This document shows, in pieces, positions 12,601 through 24,600 of a DNA stretch of 64,000 nt. The notes below the pieces were generated by a model, which worked only from the letters and a program-made list of their open reading frames with translations, ran no database searches and had not been told where the DNA came from. Location: assembly GCA_949316235.1 (NCBI GenBank), contig OX438745.1:8747001-8811000 (forward strand). Direction: 5' to 3'. The position numbers were made by a program, and so were the translations under genes. The number at the start of each line of letters is the position of its first letter. The first letter of the stretch is position 1. Source of the DNA: Oegoconia quadripuncta (Eukaryota; Arthropoda; Insecta; Lepidoptera; Autostichidae).

Positions 12601-15600
12601 TATACGTAGAACTCCTGTAACTATTATCAAACAAAATAATCAATAACTTCTTTATATTTATGAATAATTTCACCGAGAGCAAATATCACGACTCAATAAA
12701 CTATTTTTAGAAAATACAAAGTAGCCATGATTAATTTTTTAGAAAATTGTTTTAGGAGATCTTAGCATCTTCTACAGCGCAAGGAAGTTCGCAGTGTTAA
12801 CTTTAATTTAATATTATAGGTTTTATTACTAAATACCTAAACTATACCTAAAACAAGGTACAGAATGGATAGAAAACATTTTTATTCTATTATAGAGTAC
12901 CCCTTTATCCTTCTACAAAAAATCAGGAACTTTAAGATCATAGGAAATACACCACAATAATTATGTATTTTTTGCTGGATTGTTATCAGAGTATTTTAGA
13001 ATAATGTTGTGTTCCGGTTGTCAGAGATAAGATAGCCAGTCCCCTAAATGTGTTGGGGTTTCCGGGTCAGTATACGCTTCCACCTTCGACCTTATCTTCA
13101 CTTAACATCAGGTGTGATTGAGGTCAAGTACCAACCCGTTGTGTATATAAAATAAAATCCGCTTCCGCTCTCGCCACCCATGTTAGTGTGATACAGGTGT
13201 AAATACTAAATAGTGGTTGTTTGAACAGGTGGCATTGATGAACGAAACGGCTGCTGTCGAGTACGACGATGGGGACGATCCGGATGCAGTCACACTCCTG
13301 TCAATACTGCTTGTTGGTGAGTGTAAAGCAAACAAACATTCAACGTATAACTGGGGCACGAGAAATTCTGGGTTCGCGGTGATTTCACCGACACCTCTTA
13401 GGCCTATGTTAATCAAATGGTTTCAAATATTGTTATAGAAATTATTACCATTTGTTTAATAAACTTTCTATACCATACTATTTTATTTTATTTTAATCGT
13501 TACGAAAACATTCCGTTTTTTATAACTAAGTGTATAATGAAATTAATTTCAGAAAGCTAATAACTAATTTTCACATATAGATTTCTACATGAAAGGAACA
13601 CAAATTATATTTTGCAGAAAAAAAAGAAAACTCATATTACACGTCTGTAACTTAATCAAATTTAGTAATGTCAATAAGGCTTTACAGAAAAGAATAAGTA
13701 ATTAAACTATGTACTGTAACTGAATACACAATTTCCACATTAATACTCACTTCGAAGCTTGTGAACCTGAGAATAATGTTTATATGTAACTTTGTCTTAC
13801 TCTTATTTGTTTTGAATTAAAAAGATTTATAGTAGATACCTCAGAAGTTAGGTGATTGAAAGCAATTGCTGCTCTGCCAGAATAAAGAATTTTTGCTGTA
13901 GTTTATGTGGTATTATTCGGGGGTGCAAAGCATAATATTTATCTACCTTCGGGTAAAATAATAGGGCAAACATGGGACATATCAGGTAAATGAAATAGAA
14001 GTTATTGGCTTATTATTACTGGCGGAGATTAATATGCGCACAAACACTACCGTCAAATGACACGAGGAAATCGATGATGGCTTTGAAAAAAAAAATATAC
14101 TACCTATGCCAATACCTTCTATTTCACTTACCTAATGTTTTTTTCCTTACGGTTAAAAAAACTCCCCGGTATATCATATTACAATACACATATTATAGTA
14201 AATAAATACATGCCATTTGTTTATTCAGAAATGCCTTAACAATATACTAACACCTAGTACTCGTATAACTGCACCGTGGTTTCGCAAAAAATATGCACAA
14301 AGCGCCTTTTAACTCATTAACATGAACCTCGCTGTTGTTTCCGTAACTTTGTTTAACTTTATAACTTTAAGCCCCTGGTTTCACAAAGAGCATACACGGG
14401 CACAAACGATCGGTCAATTAACCCCTAAAAGACGTCGCCTGCAAAAGTTTCCCGACCATGTGTTGCTCAACTACGGCACCGTAATAAATTTTGCTTACAA
14501 AATCGGCATGACCCGACCCTAGCATTTTGTCACATCACTCTTCGATAAGCAGTAACACAAGTCATACGCCTGTACTTCGTAACAGGTTTTACCTATTTGG
14601 AAAGTGTTAGAGCTGAGGTAAGAAAATATCGTGCCACTACTGTCTTAGATACTTAGATAGGCACACCACTCAACCGTCCGGCCCGCGCGGCCAAATTCCG
14701 GTCTACTGTCCGCTCTCCGCAATCGCACTTTTGTGCTGCGCCCACGGTGCCGTTATTAATAAAAACCTTCATATCTGGTAAACTACAACAGCTATGGTGA
14801 TCAAAAAATACGTAAATATGGGTGAACAATATTTAAACGAATACAGAAAATATTATTCTAGAGTACTAAAAACATAAGATATCTAAAAAATCCATGAAAA
14901 TTTATATTGCAATCATACTCGAAATATCGCTACAAACTATAATAATTATACATAATCGTAAAGTACGAATCCTCATGATCATTTTGATATATAAAAAGCC
15001 CAGAAATATGTAAAAAAATTATAATTACTTACGACATAAATGTTGTAACTCTGTTCCCTACAGATAACTAACTGAACGTACTAAACTTTGACATTTTTTT
15101 TTGTCTATGAGAACAACCGAATACAGCCCTCTATGCACATTATGCTGTAAGATAATTTATTAGTGGTCACACTGAATTATTTTTTACCATAGCAGCCTAG
15201 AACATTTCAGATGGTTTGGTAATCTTCTGCTATATAGTTGAGTTCATCTTCATCAGCCCGAAAACATCCCACTGCAAGGATATAAGCCCCTCACTCGTAT
15301 AACGAGGGAGTATGGGCCATTATCGACCACTGGCCCAATGCGGGTTGGGGACTTCACATGCCTTTGAATTTTTATTTCTCAGGCATATAGCTTTCCTCAC
15401 GATGTTTTCCTTCGCCGTTTAAGATCTGTCGGATAAATGCACATAAGTAATTAAATTAAATTTAAAAACCTGCAACTTGGGAGACCGCGTGTTAACCGCT
15501 GAGCCACCCACACTCGCCTATAGTAGAGTTACTGCCTGTTATTTGTAGTTCACTCCATCAAAGGCATAGATTTGTTGTCGCAGTATAAATTCGTTAATGG

Positions 15601-18600
15601 AACACTGGCTGTGGGAGTAGGTTATGGCTCCTGAGTGATTTAGCCATTTGAAACTATTGCTTTGCATGATGTTTAAGCGGATGCATTTTCGTTTAAGTTT
15701 TAATGACCTTAATTTACTTCCTCTGTGGCTTAATGTAAACAACATAAAGTTTACAAAATGTAAATGAAATAAAATGAAATTATGTTTATTTGCTTAGATT
15801 TTGGGTACATTATAAGTTGGTACAATCTCGCGGTCCCTACAAAATCTGCCTACTAAGGAGTCGCGGGTTCGAACCCCAGCGGAGTACATATTGGTTGGTG
15901 AGGCATGTTTGAATGTTTGCCCCAGCAATGTTGATAGCATTGTTGTATTTCGACAGTTTGAGATAAATCAGCCAGTCCCCAATTAAGTTGGGATAACTGG
16001 TGGGTACGCTTGAGGCACTACTCTCAGGCTGATGCTGTAGATGTCCAGGAGTAGGCCACAGTATGTAGAGAGATGAGGATGAGCCGGATCTTTGAGTCGT
16101 TGTCAGTGACAACTATATTAAAAGGCATCACGTTCACAAACAATTACACGTACACAAAATAACTTTTATATTGGTAAAACGGAATAAACTGAATTTATTT
16201 AGTTTTGTAGTTCAAACAATAATAATAGAAAAGTATACGTCCAGTCTTTGTAACGGTAAATTATAAACTGAATACAAAAGCTACACAGAAAGAGAGAGAG
16301 AAAGAACAGGCAGAATTCAAATTTTGAATTTAAAATATTATGACTTGACCGAAAAAGAAACAAACAAGGAGAATACTGAATAAAGAGAACCAACGAGGCG
16401 CATGGCGTCTCGTTACAGGCTTTGAGTAATGTCATGTACCTACATAGGTTAAGAAATATTGATAGTTCAGGGATGCAAGCCTTTCTTTCCTATTACTAAA
16501 ACATATTACACTTTTATCTTGGGCTTCACCTTTAACATCAACCTGTGATTGAGGTCAAGCTCTAACCTGTCGCGTATAAAAAAAAAAGAAAAGAAATTAG
16601 TACCTTCCTGAGATTCACCATAGGTTTAGATGCAAAGGTTCGTTCTAGTATCATTGAAGTTAATTTTGATTACGATATTACATAGATAGGAATTTGCGGC
16701 GAAAACAACGTCTCCTAAAGGTAAATTTTTTAACATCACCAGGTGACAAACATCGTCAGAAGAATTAAATGTCTAAACTAAAAATCGATTGCTAAGCAGT
16801 ACCTGTGATAAACTGCAAACGTTATTATCAAAATTCGATACATTGAATGCCTTAAAAATAAATCTGCAATATAAAGCACACTAATAGCTTGTCTTTAGAG
16901 GCAGATATATAGATACATTAATACTTTCGCTTACTGTGGATATCTATATAGTGTCGCGTAGTTTCAGACTTAGTATTGAACAGCAGTTTTATTAGAACTC
17001 GCTCGATAAGATATCGCAGCGTAACCGGATACGTGAGAAAGGCTTGATAGGTTTATACATTACCGTAGATTATCCAGCCACTGGGTGGCTGGCACGTAGT
17101 TATGGCTGGAATGTATGCAAAATCTTGTGGAATTGCGGAACTGTATTATGTATTGTTCTAGACGAGTGGGTCTCTGCCTTTATCGCATCCGGAATAATCC
17201 CATCCACTTAACTTATCCAAGTTTAATTTGTAAACAAACGGGAACTACTCACTTTATCGGGGTAAAAAATATCCTATGTTTTAATCCAAATCCATTCATC
17301 CGTTTCGCTGTGATTGATCAACAAACAAACATTCAAACTTTCGCATTTATAATATTGGGTCTTACTTATGAAATTGGAGTTTTTTTTTCTTCGTTAATCA
17401 TAATATGTACCAATTCTTGCGATTTTCAAAGCTATATCCAAATTTGTTTTTTAATTGGAAAATGGAATATTATTTCAAAGTTTCACATGAAATATTTTTT
17501 AATTTCTGGGCTAAATCACATAATACAAAAAATTTGAACAGGGCTCTTTTCATGTGCTTCCCATAATCATTTCTTAGATTCGCTGAAACTTTTATAAAGC
17601 GGTTACTTTTAAAAGTTAACGCTGCATATACTTAACTTAATGTTATCCGATAATACACACAAAGTTTAGCTAAATTTGGATTTGCCGTTCCCAAAAAAAA
17701 TCAATAATGTTTGTATAGAGAAAACAGTCTTAATGAAATTCTTTATACAAAACGCCAATTTCATAGGTAAGGACCTAATATTAGTTAGATTAGATAACAA
17801 TGTAATTTGTGCCATGGTAAAATGTATAATTTGTTTCCGTAAGATTAAAAATTTTGCCAAAAGAATGCTACAAGTTCGATCTAAGTGTAAGATCTTTCTT
17901 TCCTACTTTTTGTCGCCTTCAGTACGGAACATGCGGTAAGGGTGTGTCTGGTATCTGTGATATGGAAGGCATGCAACTCACGCAACTCATCCCATTATGT
18001 CGTTTATTATTGATTTAGCAGATCGGGAATATTTCCGCTTCAGTCGACGACTGGTTGGTAGATGGTTCATTAGATGCGTTGCCAATCGGTAATGGTGCAG
18101 GATTCTATCTTTTACTGATTTTACTTGCTTGGCAATTTCATTTGTAGGCTTCCGTTGTCAACAAGGCCACACATTGCTGTATGTAAACTGTAACGCATGT
18201 AAACTGATAAGTTGATCAAGGCCGGCAACTGCTGCTAATGCGTAAAGTTGTCCAAACTTACTATATAATACAATTTGTAAAGCGAACTACACCAGAGTTC
18301 CATTAAGCTTCATGGTTGTATTGAAAAATTGCGAGAGGCTTTCAATTCTGCTATAGTTTTTAAAAATAAGTTTAACACATTTGTAGAGACACTCTCCATG
18401 AAACGAGCAAATCTATTTAAATGGCACATGACCCACTATGAAGAGGACTGTGATGGTGTTTTTTAAGAAATTAGGCCATGAGAAATGATACATCATGGAA
18501 CAATGGTGTCGATTCGGATGTACACCAACTAAAACCAGTTTTGGAGTGGTGCCGTCGCATCGTACTGTTCCAGGGAGAAAGAGACGGTACTACTTTAAAA

Positions 18601-21600
18601 CAGGTTTTAGTTTGGTTTAGTTTGGTGTACATCCGAATTGACACCAATATCTAACTAATATTATAAAAAGTTTGGATGTTTGTTTATTGCTCAATCGCGG
18701 CGAATCGAATGAACGGATTTGGGTGAAATTTGGTACATAGATAGGACATACTGCCTGGCCTGGCTTAAAACATAGGATACTTTTTATCCCGATAAAGTGA
18801 GTAGTTCTCTTGAGATAAACAAATTAAACATAACTGCGATAAAGTTATTATCCCGGAGCTTCGGGCGAAAAGCCAGTAAACATCTAGTTATGTTTATATA
18901 TGCTGATCGCCGAATTAATTTCTGTCCAAATTCCTCCTTTTGTATATATCTGATGATTTTATACCTCGAGCCGTAACTCAGTTTGGGTTGGAAAAAAGCT
19001 CACGGATATACAAATGTTAAATTATAGAAACAACCCATATATCATCCACGTCTGCAACTCCCCTGGCACTTGCATATGTCCACAGGCGGCGGCGGTGACC
19101 GTTTTCCATTACTTTGGCTGTCAGCTTGTTTGAAATAACCTTTACCTATAGAGTGATTGTAGCATAAAGGTTTATAAAACAATCTCTATGAAATATATAA
19201 GGAGTGAATCTACCCGCTATTTACATTTTTATTTTTATTGACACATTTTAAGTACAGAATGTCTTGTAAACATTTGAACGTTTTGTTATACTACTCTGTG
19301 TAAAAAGTATCGGGAATATGTCAATAAAAAGACCCGCGTAAAAGAGGTCGTTCTAATTTTTTTACTGCATGTTGGTAGCACTGTACTGATTTAGCGCGCA
19401 AAATTTGAGCGGGATCTGCCATTTAATTTGTTTTAAACTACACTTTTTGTTGGTCATAGTTTTGAGTCCTCGGCGATTTTTACAATGGAAAATATTGTTG
19501 AACAAAGAGTGTGCCTTAAATTTTGTGTTTCAAATGATATTTCATGTGGTGAATCACTAAAAATGTTGCGAAATACCTACGGCGAATCGTGTATATCGAA
19601 AACAAGGGCTTATGAATGGTATAAGGCTTTTAAAGAAAGCCGAGAAGTAGTAGTAGACTTGCCTCGTTCGGGTAGACCTTCAACCGCTACGACCAAAGAA
19701 AACATCGACAGAATCAAGAAGCTAGTGCTCGAAAATCGACGTATGAGTCTGAGAGAGTTGGCTAGTGAGGTGAACATATCTTTTAAGTCCGTCCACAACA
19801 TTCTCATTGACATTTTAGGCATGAAACGCGTCGCCGCTCGACTAGTTCCAAAAGAGCTCAATTTTGTTCAAAAAGCGCAGCGAAAGCATGTCGCTGAAGA
19901 CATGGTTTCCCGAGCTTCTACGGATCCGACCTTTATGAAACGTATAATAACTGGCGACGAGACATGGGTTTATGAGTACGACATGCAAACAAGCCAACAG
20001 TCTTCAGAATGGCGTCTCGAAAACGAGCCGAAACCCAAAAAACGGCGGCAAAGTCGCTCCAAAATCAAGGTGATGCTGACAGTTTTTTTTGACTACCGTG
20101 GTGTGGTTCACTCCGAATTCCTTCCAGAGGGAGAAACAGTGAATAAAGAATATTATTTAGGCGTCATGAAGCGTTTGCGTGAGAGTATCCGCCGAAAACG
20201 TCCAGATTTGTGGCAACACAACTCATGGATGCTGCACCATGATAATGCACCATCACACACAGCCATTATAGTGAAAGAGTTTTTAGCGAAAAATTCAACA
20301 AAAGTTCACGACCAAGCACCGTATTCACCTGATATGGCTCCGTCTGACTTTTTTTTATTTCCCAAGTTAAAATTACCACTTCGAGGAAAACGTTTTGAGT
20401 CGATAGAAGCCATAAAAGAAAATTCGCTGAATGAGCTAAAGGCCATACCGCAAATAGCCTATGAAAAATGTATGGAAGACTGGGTGAAGCGGTGGAGATG
20501 TTGTATTGCAAGCGATGGGGCCTACTTTGAAGGCGATAAAATAAATTTAGATGAATAATTTGTATTTTTTGTTTTATTGACAAATTCCCGATACTTAGTA
20601 CACTGAATGTACAACGCGAGGTAGTTAAATTGTTTGTTTGTTTGTAAGCGCTTTATACACATTATTATCATATACACATTAAATCGAAATAGTGTACAAA
20701 GGCGGACTTATCCCATGAGGGATCTCTACCAGTCGACCTAATTTTACAATAGACAATGTTGTTTGGGCATACAGAAGATAAATATAAGAAATAAATAAAT
20801 AAATATCCTTAGACATACACACAGCGTCATCTAATTCCATAGCAAGCAACGATAGGCTTGTGTTGTGGTTACCAGATGGTTGATATACATAAATACATTT
20901 TTTTTTGTAAATAAATACTTATTAGGTATAAATGAAAACATCTATATATAGAAGAATATCGTTAAACATGGTTTTGGTGTTGTGGGTGTCCATGGGCGGC
21001 GGTGATTACTTTCCATCAGGTGACCCGCATGCTCGTTTGCCGCTATCTCATATAAAAAAAAAAAAACATTTTCTCTCATTTATTTATTATTACAGTATAC
21101 AGTTATTATTATCGTTCAGACATAGGTTGTTACTTCATCTCATTTTCATTTAAGAGGGTTTATTGCGTCCAGCGTCGCGTCCATATTGGAGTGTCGGTGG
21201 CTCAGCGGTTAAGACGCGGTGTCCCAATTTAGGAGGTCCAGGTTTGATTCTCAGGCAGGCCATGTACCAATGAGTTTTAAAATTTAATTACTTACGTGCA
21301 TTTATCCGACTGCTCTCTTAAACGGTGAAGGAAAACATCGTGAGGAAACCTGCATGCCTGAGAAATAAAAATTCAAAAAGATGTAACTTCATTAACTGCA
21401 TAAAAACCACAAATCATTTATCAAATATGCTCTACTCTGAAACCCTAGGCACGCCACTGGAAACACGTTACACCACCCAGTCGATCTACTACCTGCCATG
21501 TTATTCCGTAAGCCCATAGGCACAACTCGCATCCGAATCAGTGTGCAACCCCAAATGACTACGAGCATTACGGTCATGGCGGTGACATGACTCGAAATCT

Positions 21601-24600
21601 CAAGCCGTGAAGCCGCACAAAAAAGCTGACAGAATCAACCCCGGCTCCTATCGTAATCGTTCATTACAATCAGTAATTCCTTCCAGGTATATTCCTGTCA
21701 CTGCTGATATTCCTGAGCGTCGCTGGCAACATCCTGGTCTGCATTGCGATATACACCGATCGTGGCCTCAGACGAATCGGGAACCTATTTCTGGCATCGC
21801 TGGCCATAGCCGACATGCTGGTCGCCGCCGCTGTCATGACCTTCGCTGGCGTCAACGATTTATTAGGGTAAGAATGTTTCATCCATTTTTATTGTTATGT
21901 TGAAACACGAAAATTTCTCTGACATTATCTACCACACATACATACAGTTGCATTTAAAGTGTCATTCTATGGAACTTGCTACGTAAACAAAAGACGATCT
22001 CAGATCTCTCTCGTACCTACTTGTTTTTTACTTTCGGTATTTTATTATTCGATATGGTTTGACATAGGTAAACGTAAATGAGTAAGTAAGAGTCTTGCCC
22101 ATCACTAGTAAATTCATTATTCAGAGACAATTTCAATATGGCGGTTTAGTTACATAGTTAGCAAGTGCCATAGAATGTTAGTTTTAAAGTACCTATTCAG
22201 TGCCAAAACACTTTTTTATATTTGTACTATATTTTTGTTTTGAGGTATATAGTTTTAAGTACAGTCAGCTGCAGAGAAATTAGACCCCGTGTTCACATGA
22301 CTGTATGTACATGAGGTCATGTTTCTTTACAGCTGACTGTACATGCTCTATTTGTATATTAACATCATCATTATCCTCATATCAGCCACAAGAGGACCAC
22401 TCACTGCTGAATATAAGTCTCTCCCATAGATTTCCAAAGCGACCGATGATTTACTAATCTAGTAAAGCTATTTGTTATTAGGTTAAGTAGGTACTCTTCA
22501 AATTGATTGATAGTGATTCTGGCTACGAAACCAATGGCTGTGGAATCAAATCCCGCTTGGAGTAAATGTTTGTTTGATGAATACCATACAATCTGCATTA
22601 CGAAATTGTAATAGGCTTGCAATACGAACATTTATCCCTGAGTCATGGAACAAATATTTTTTTTATGATTGACTGGATTTGCCTTTGACCACAATCTCAC
22701 CTGATGGAAAGTGACGATGTGGTCGAAGATGAAGCACGCGATCCCAGTAAATGCCTATTCACTCTGCTCTTGAAGATCCCAAGGTTTTGTTATACGTTAC
22801 CAGTGATGGCTTATGACACTGAAACGTATGTCCAAAACATTTCTAACCGCCTCCATGGTTCAATGTTAACAACATAGAATTTACGAATCGGAGGTTCGAT
22901 TCCTATCTCATGTACATGATTAGTACTCGATTTGGTTGATGGTAGGGCTTTTAAAGTCTGCCGCCAAAACAACAATGTTAATAGCACTGTTGTGTTCCGG
23001 TTGTCAAAGATAAGATAACCAGGCCCCCAAATAAGATCGGGGCCTCCGGGTCAGTACGCTTCCACCTTGTTAGAAAGTGAAGATGACTTAACATCAGGTG
23101 TGATTGAGGTCGATTATTAACCCGTTGTGCATATTATGCCTATAAGTAAGCTCAAGATCACACAAGGAGCTATAGAGAAGATGATGCTCTGCGTTACACT
23201 ATGAGATCGAATCAGGAATGAGGAAATACGTTGAAGGTCGAACATCACCAATATAGCTCAGCGGATTTGTAAGTTGAAGTGACATTGGGCAGGGTACATT
23301 AGCTCGAAGAACTGATGGCCGGCAGGACATTGAAGTTCTTGAACTTCCACTTCTAACCACAAAGTGGACGAACGCCTTAAGAAGGTCGAGGGAAGATGCT
23401 AGATGCAGGTCGCTATGGAAATCGATTGGGGAGGCCTTTGTTCAGCAGTGGATGTGATGATGATGATCTGTTATCTATTATTCATAGTGGCTCTACTGAC
23501 TTCATATATTCTAGACACAGTAGAATTTTATTGTTTATCTGATATAATAGGTAATGTAGCACACCATGGCGTAAGTGTTAGAGATACGAGTATTTATTTA
23601 TTATTTTGTGGGTACTATTTGTGAACATGTCTCGCAAATCTTCCTACATACTGTTTCTTTTCAGTTGGTATAGATTTTAGGATTGTAATACATAGATTAG
23701 TCTACATATTTTTCTTCCTGTACAGGTATTGGGTATTCGGTGAACAGTTCTGCGACACGTGGGTGGCCTGTGACGTCATGTGCTCCACGGCCTCAATCCT
23801 CAACCTGTGCGCTATCTCCCTCGACAGATACATACATATCAAGGATCCATTGAGGTATTTTTGTTTTAATTCTACGTGACTTTAACTTGGTCCTATAGTT
23901 TACCTCACCCGTATGAAGAGGTACGGCAAAGCGTATGCATTCAAAATTCAAAAATTCAAAAAATAATTATTTCGTAGGATTAAATTTTCACTTGAAAAGT
24001 CACATATTTTAATTTAATATTAAAATTATTGACATTATTGCTCATTCACAAAGTTGACTCCCCAGAGAAGAACGAGCAAGAAACTCAAGGATAGCGCTGT
24101 TTAAATGTTTTCGGGTTATAATGTGTAAATTTTGTATAATTACACTGAATATCGCACGAGCGGCCTATGTGCATGCTGGTTTATCATCCAGATAGTAAGA
24201 AATGTTATAACATAGCCTTTTGTAAATAATGTTTGTTTTATGGTGGTTTTGAATATTTAAAAGCCGCGCGTGTGGTTACGCACGCACACAAATATGTACT
24301 TGCAGGCAAATACGCACGTAATAGGTAAACTGTTTACTAGTTTTGAGTGCCTAGGAGCATGCTGATTCAGGCGAGTCCTACCTGTCAAGCCTGTACAACT
24401 TTAAAGACGGGAGATAGAACATATATGCTATTAAAGGTCGAAGACATAGAATAAGTCGCGAGCAGTTGTGGCAAATTTATGTATGATATCCGGGATATAT
24501 TCCGGGAACAATGATGATCAAGTTGACATGGAGATATCGCTCGAGAAGGTAGTGTACTACTGCCATTTTGCGAAATTCTCAGAATACAGAGCGACACACG

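Larger units (their letters stand above)
6643..13228 (+). other. Dop1R1 intron 1
   Basis: 6.6 kb intron, phase 0. Contains family-2 foldback, SINE and LINE fragments listed separately, and one copy of a duplicated 430-bp block (12550-12980). No further exon recognised. Confidence 0.7.
13317..21686 (+). other. Dop1R1 intron 2
   Basis: 8.4 kb intron, phase 1. 13440-15265 and 16600-17240 hold nothing recognised. Mobile elements, including a mariner, are listed separately. Confidence 0.7.
21868..23725 (+). other. Dop1R1 intron 3
   Basis: 1.86 kb, phase 2; SINE, LINE and RTE fragments are listed separately. Confidence 0.75.

Noticed and set aside
13238..13240. ATG 13238 as the Dop1R1 start codon
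   Set aside because: Possible, but the exon's first nine bases are in frame with a well-formed upstream coding exon at 6613-6642 in matching phase, so the upstream ATG is preferred.
15539..15745. 68-codon - strand ORF ([20 protein letters not shown])
   Set aside because: No recognised family, no splice or polyadenylation context; treated as chance or an unknown repeat.
21607..21903. 98-codon ORF over exon 3
   Set aside because: Wrong frame. The receptor frame ([16 protein letters not shown]) with proper splice sites explains this stretch.
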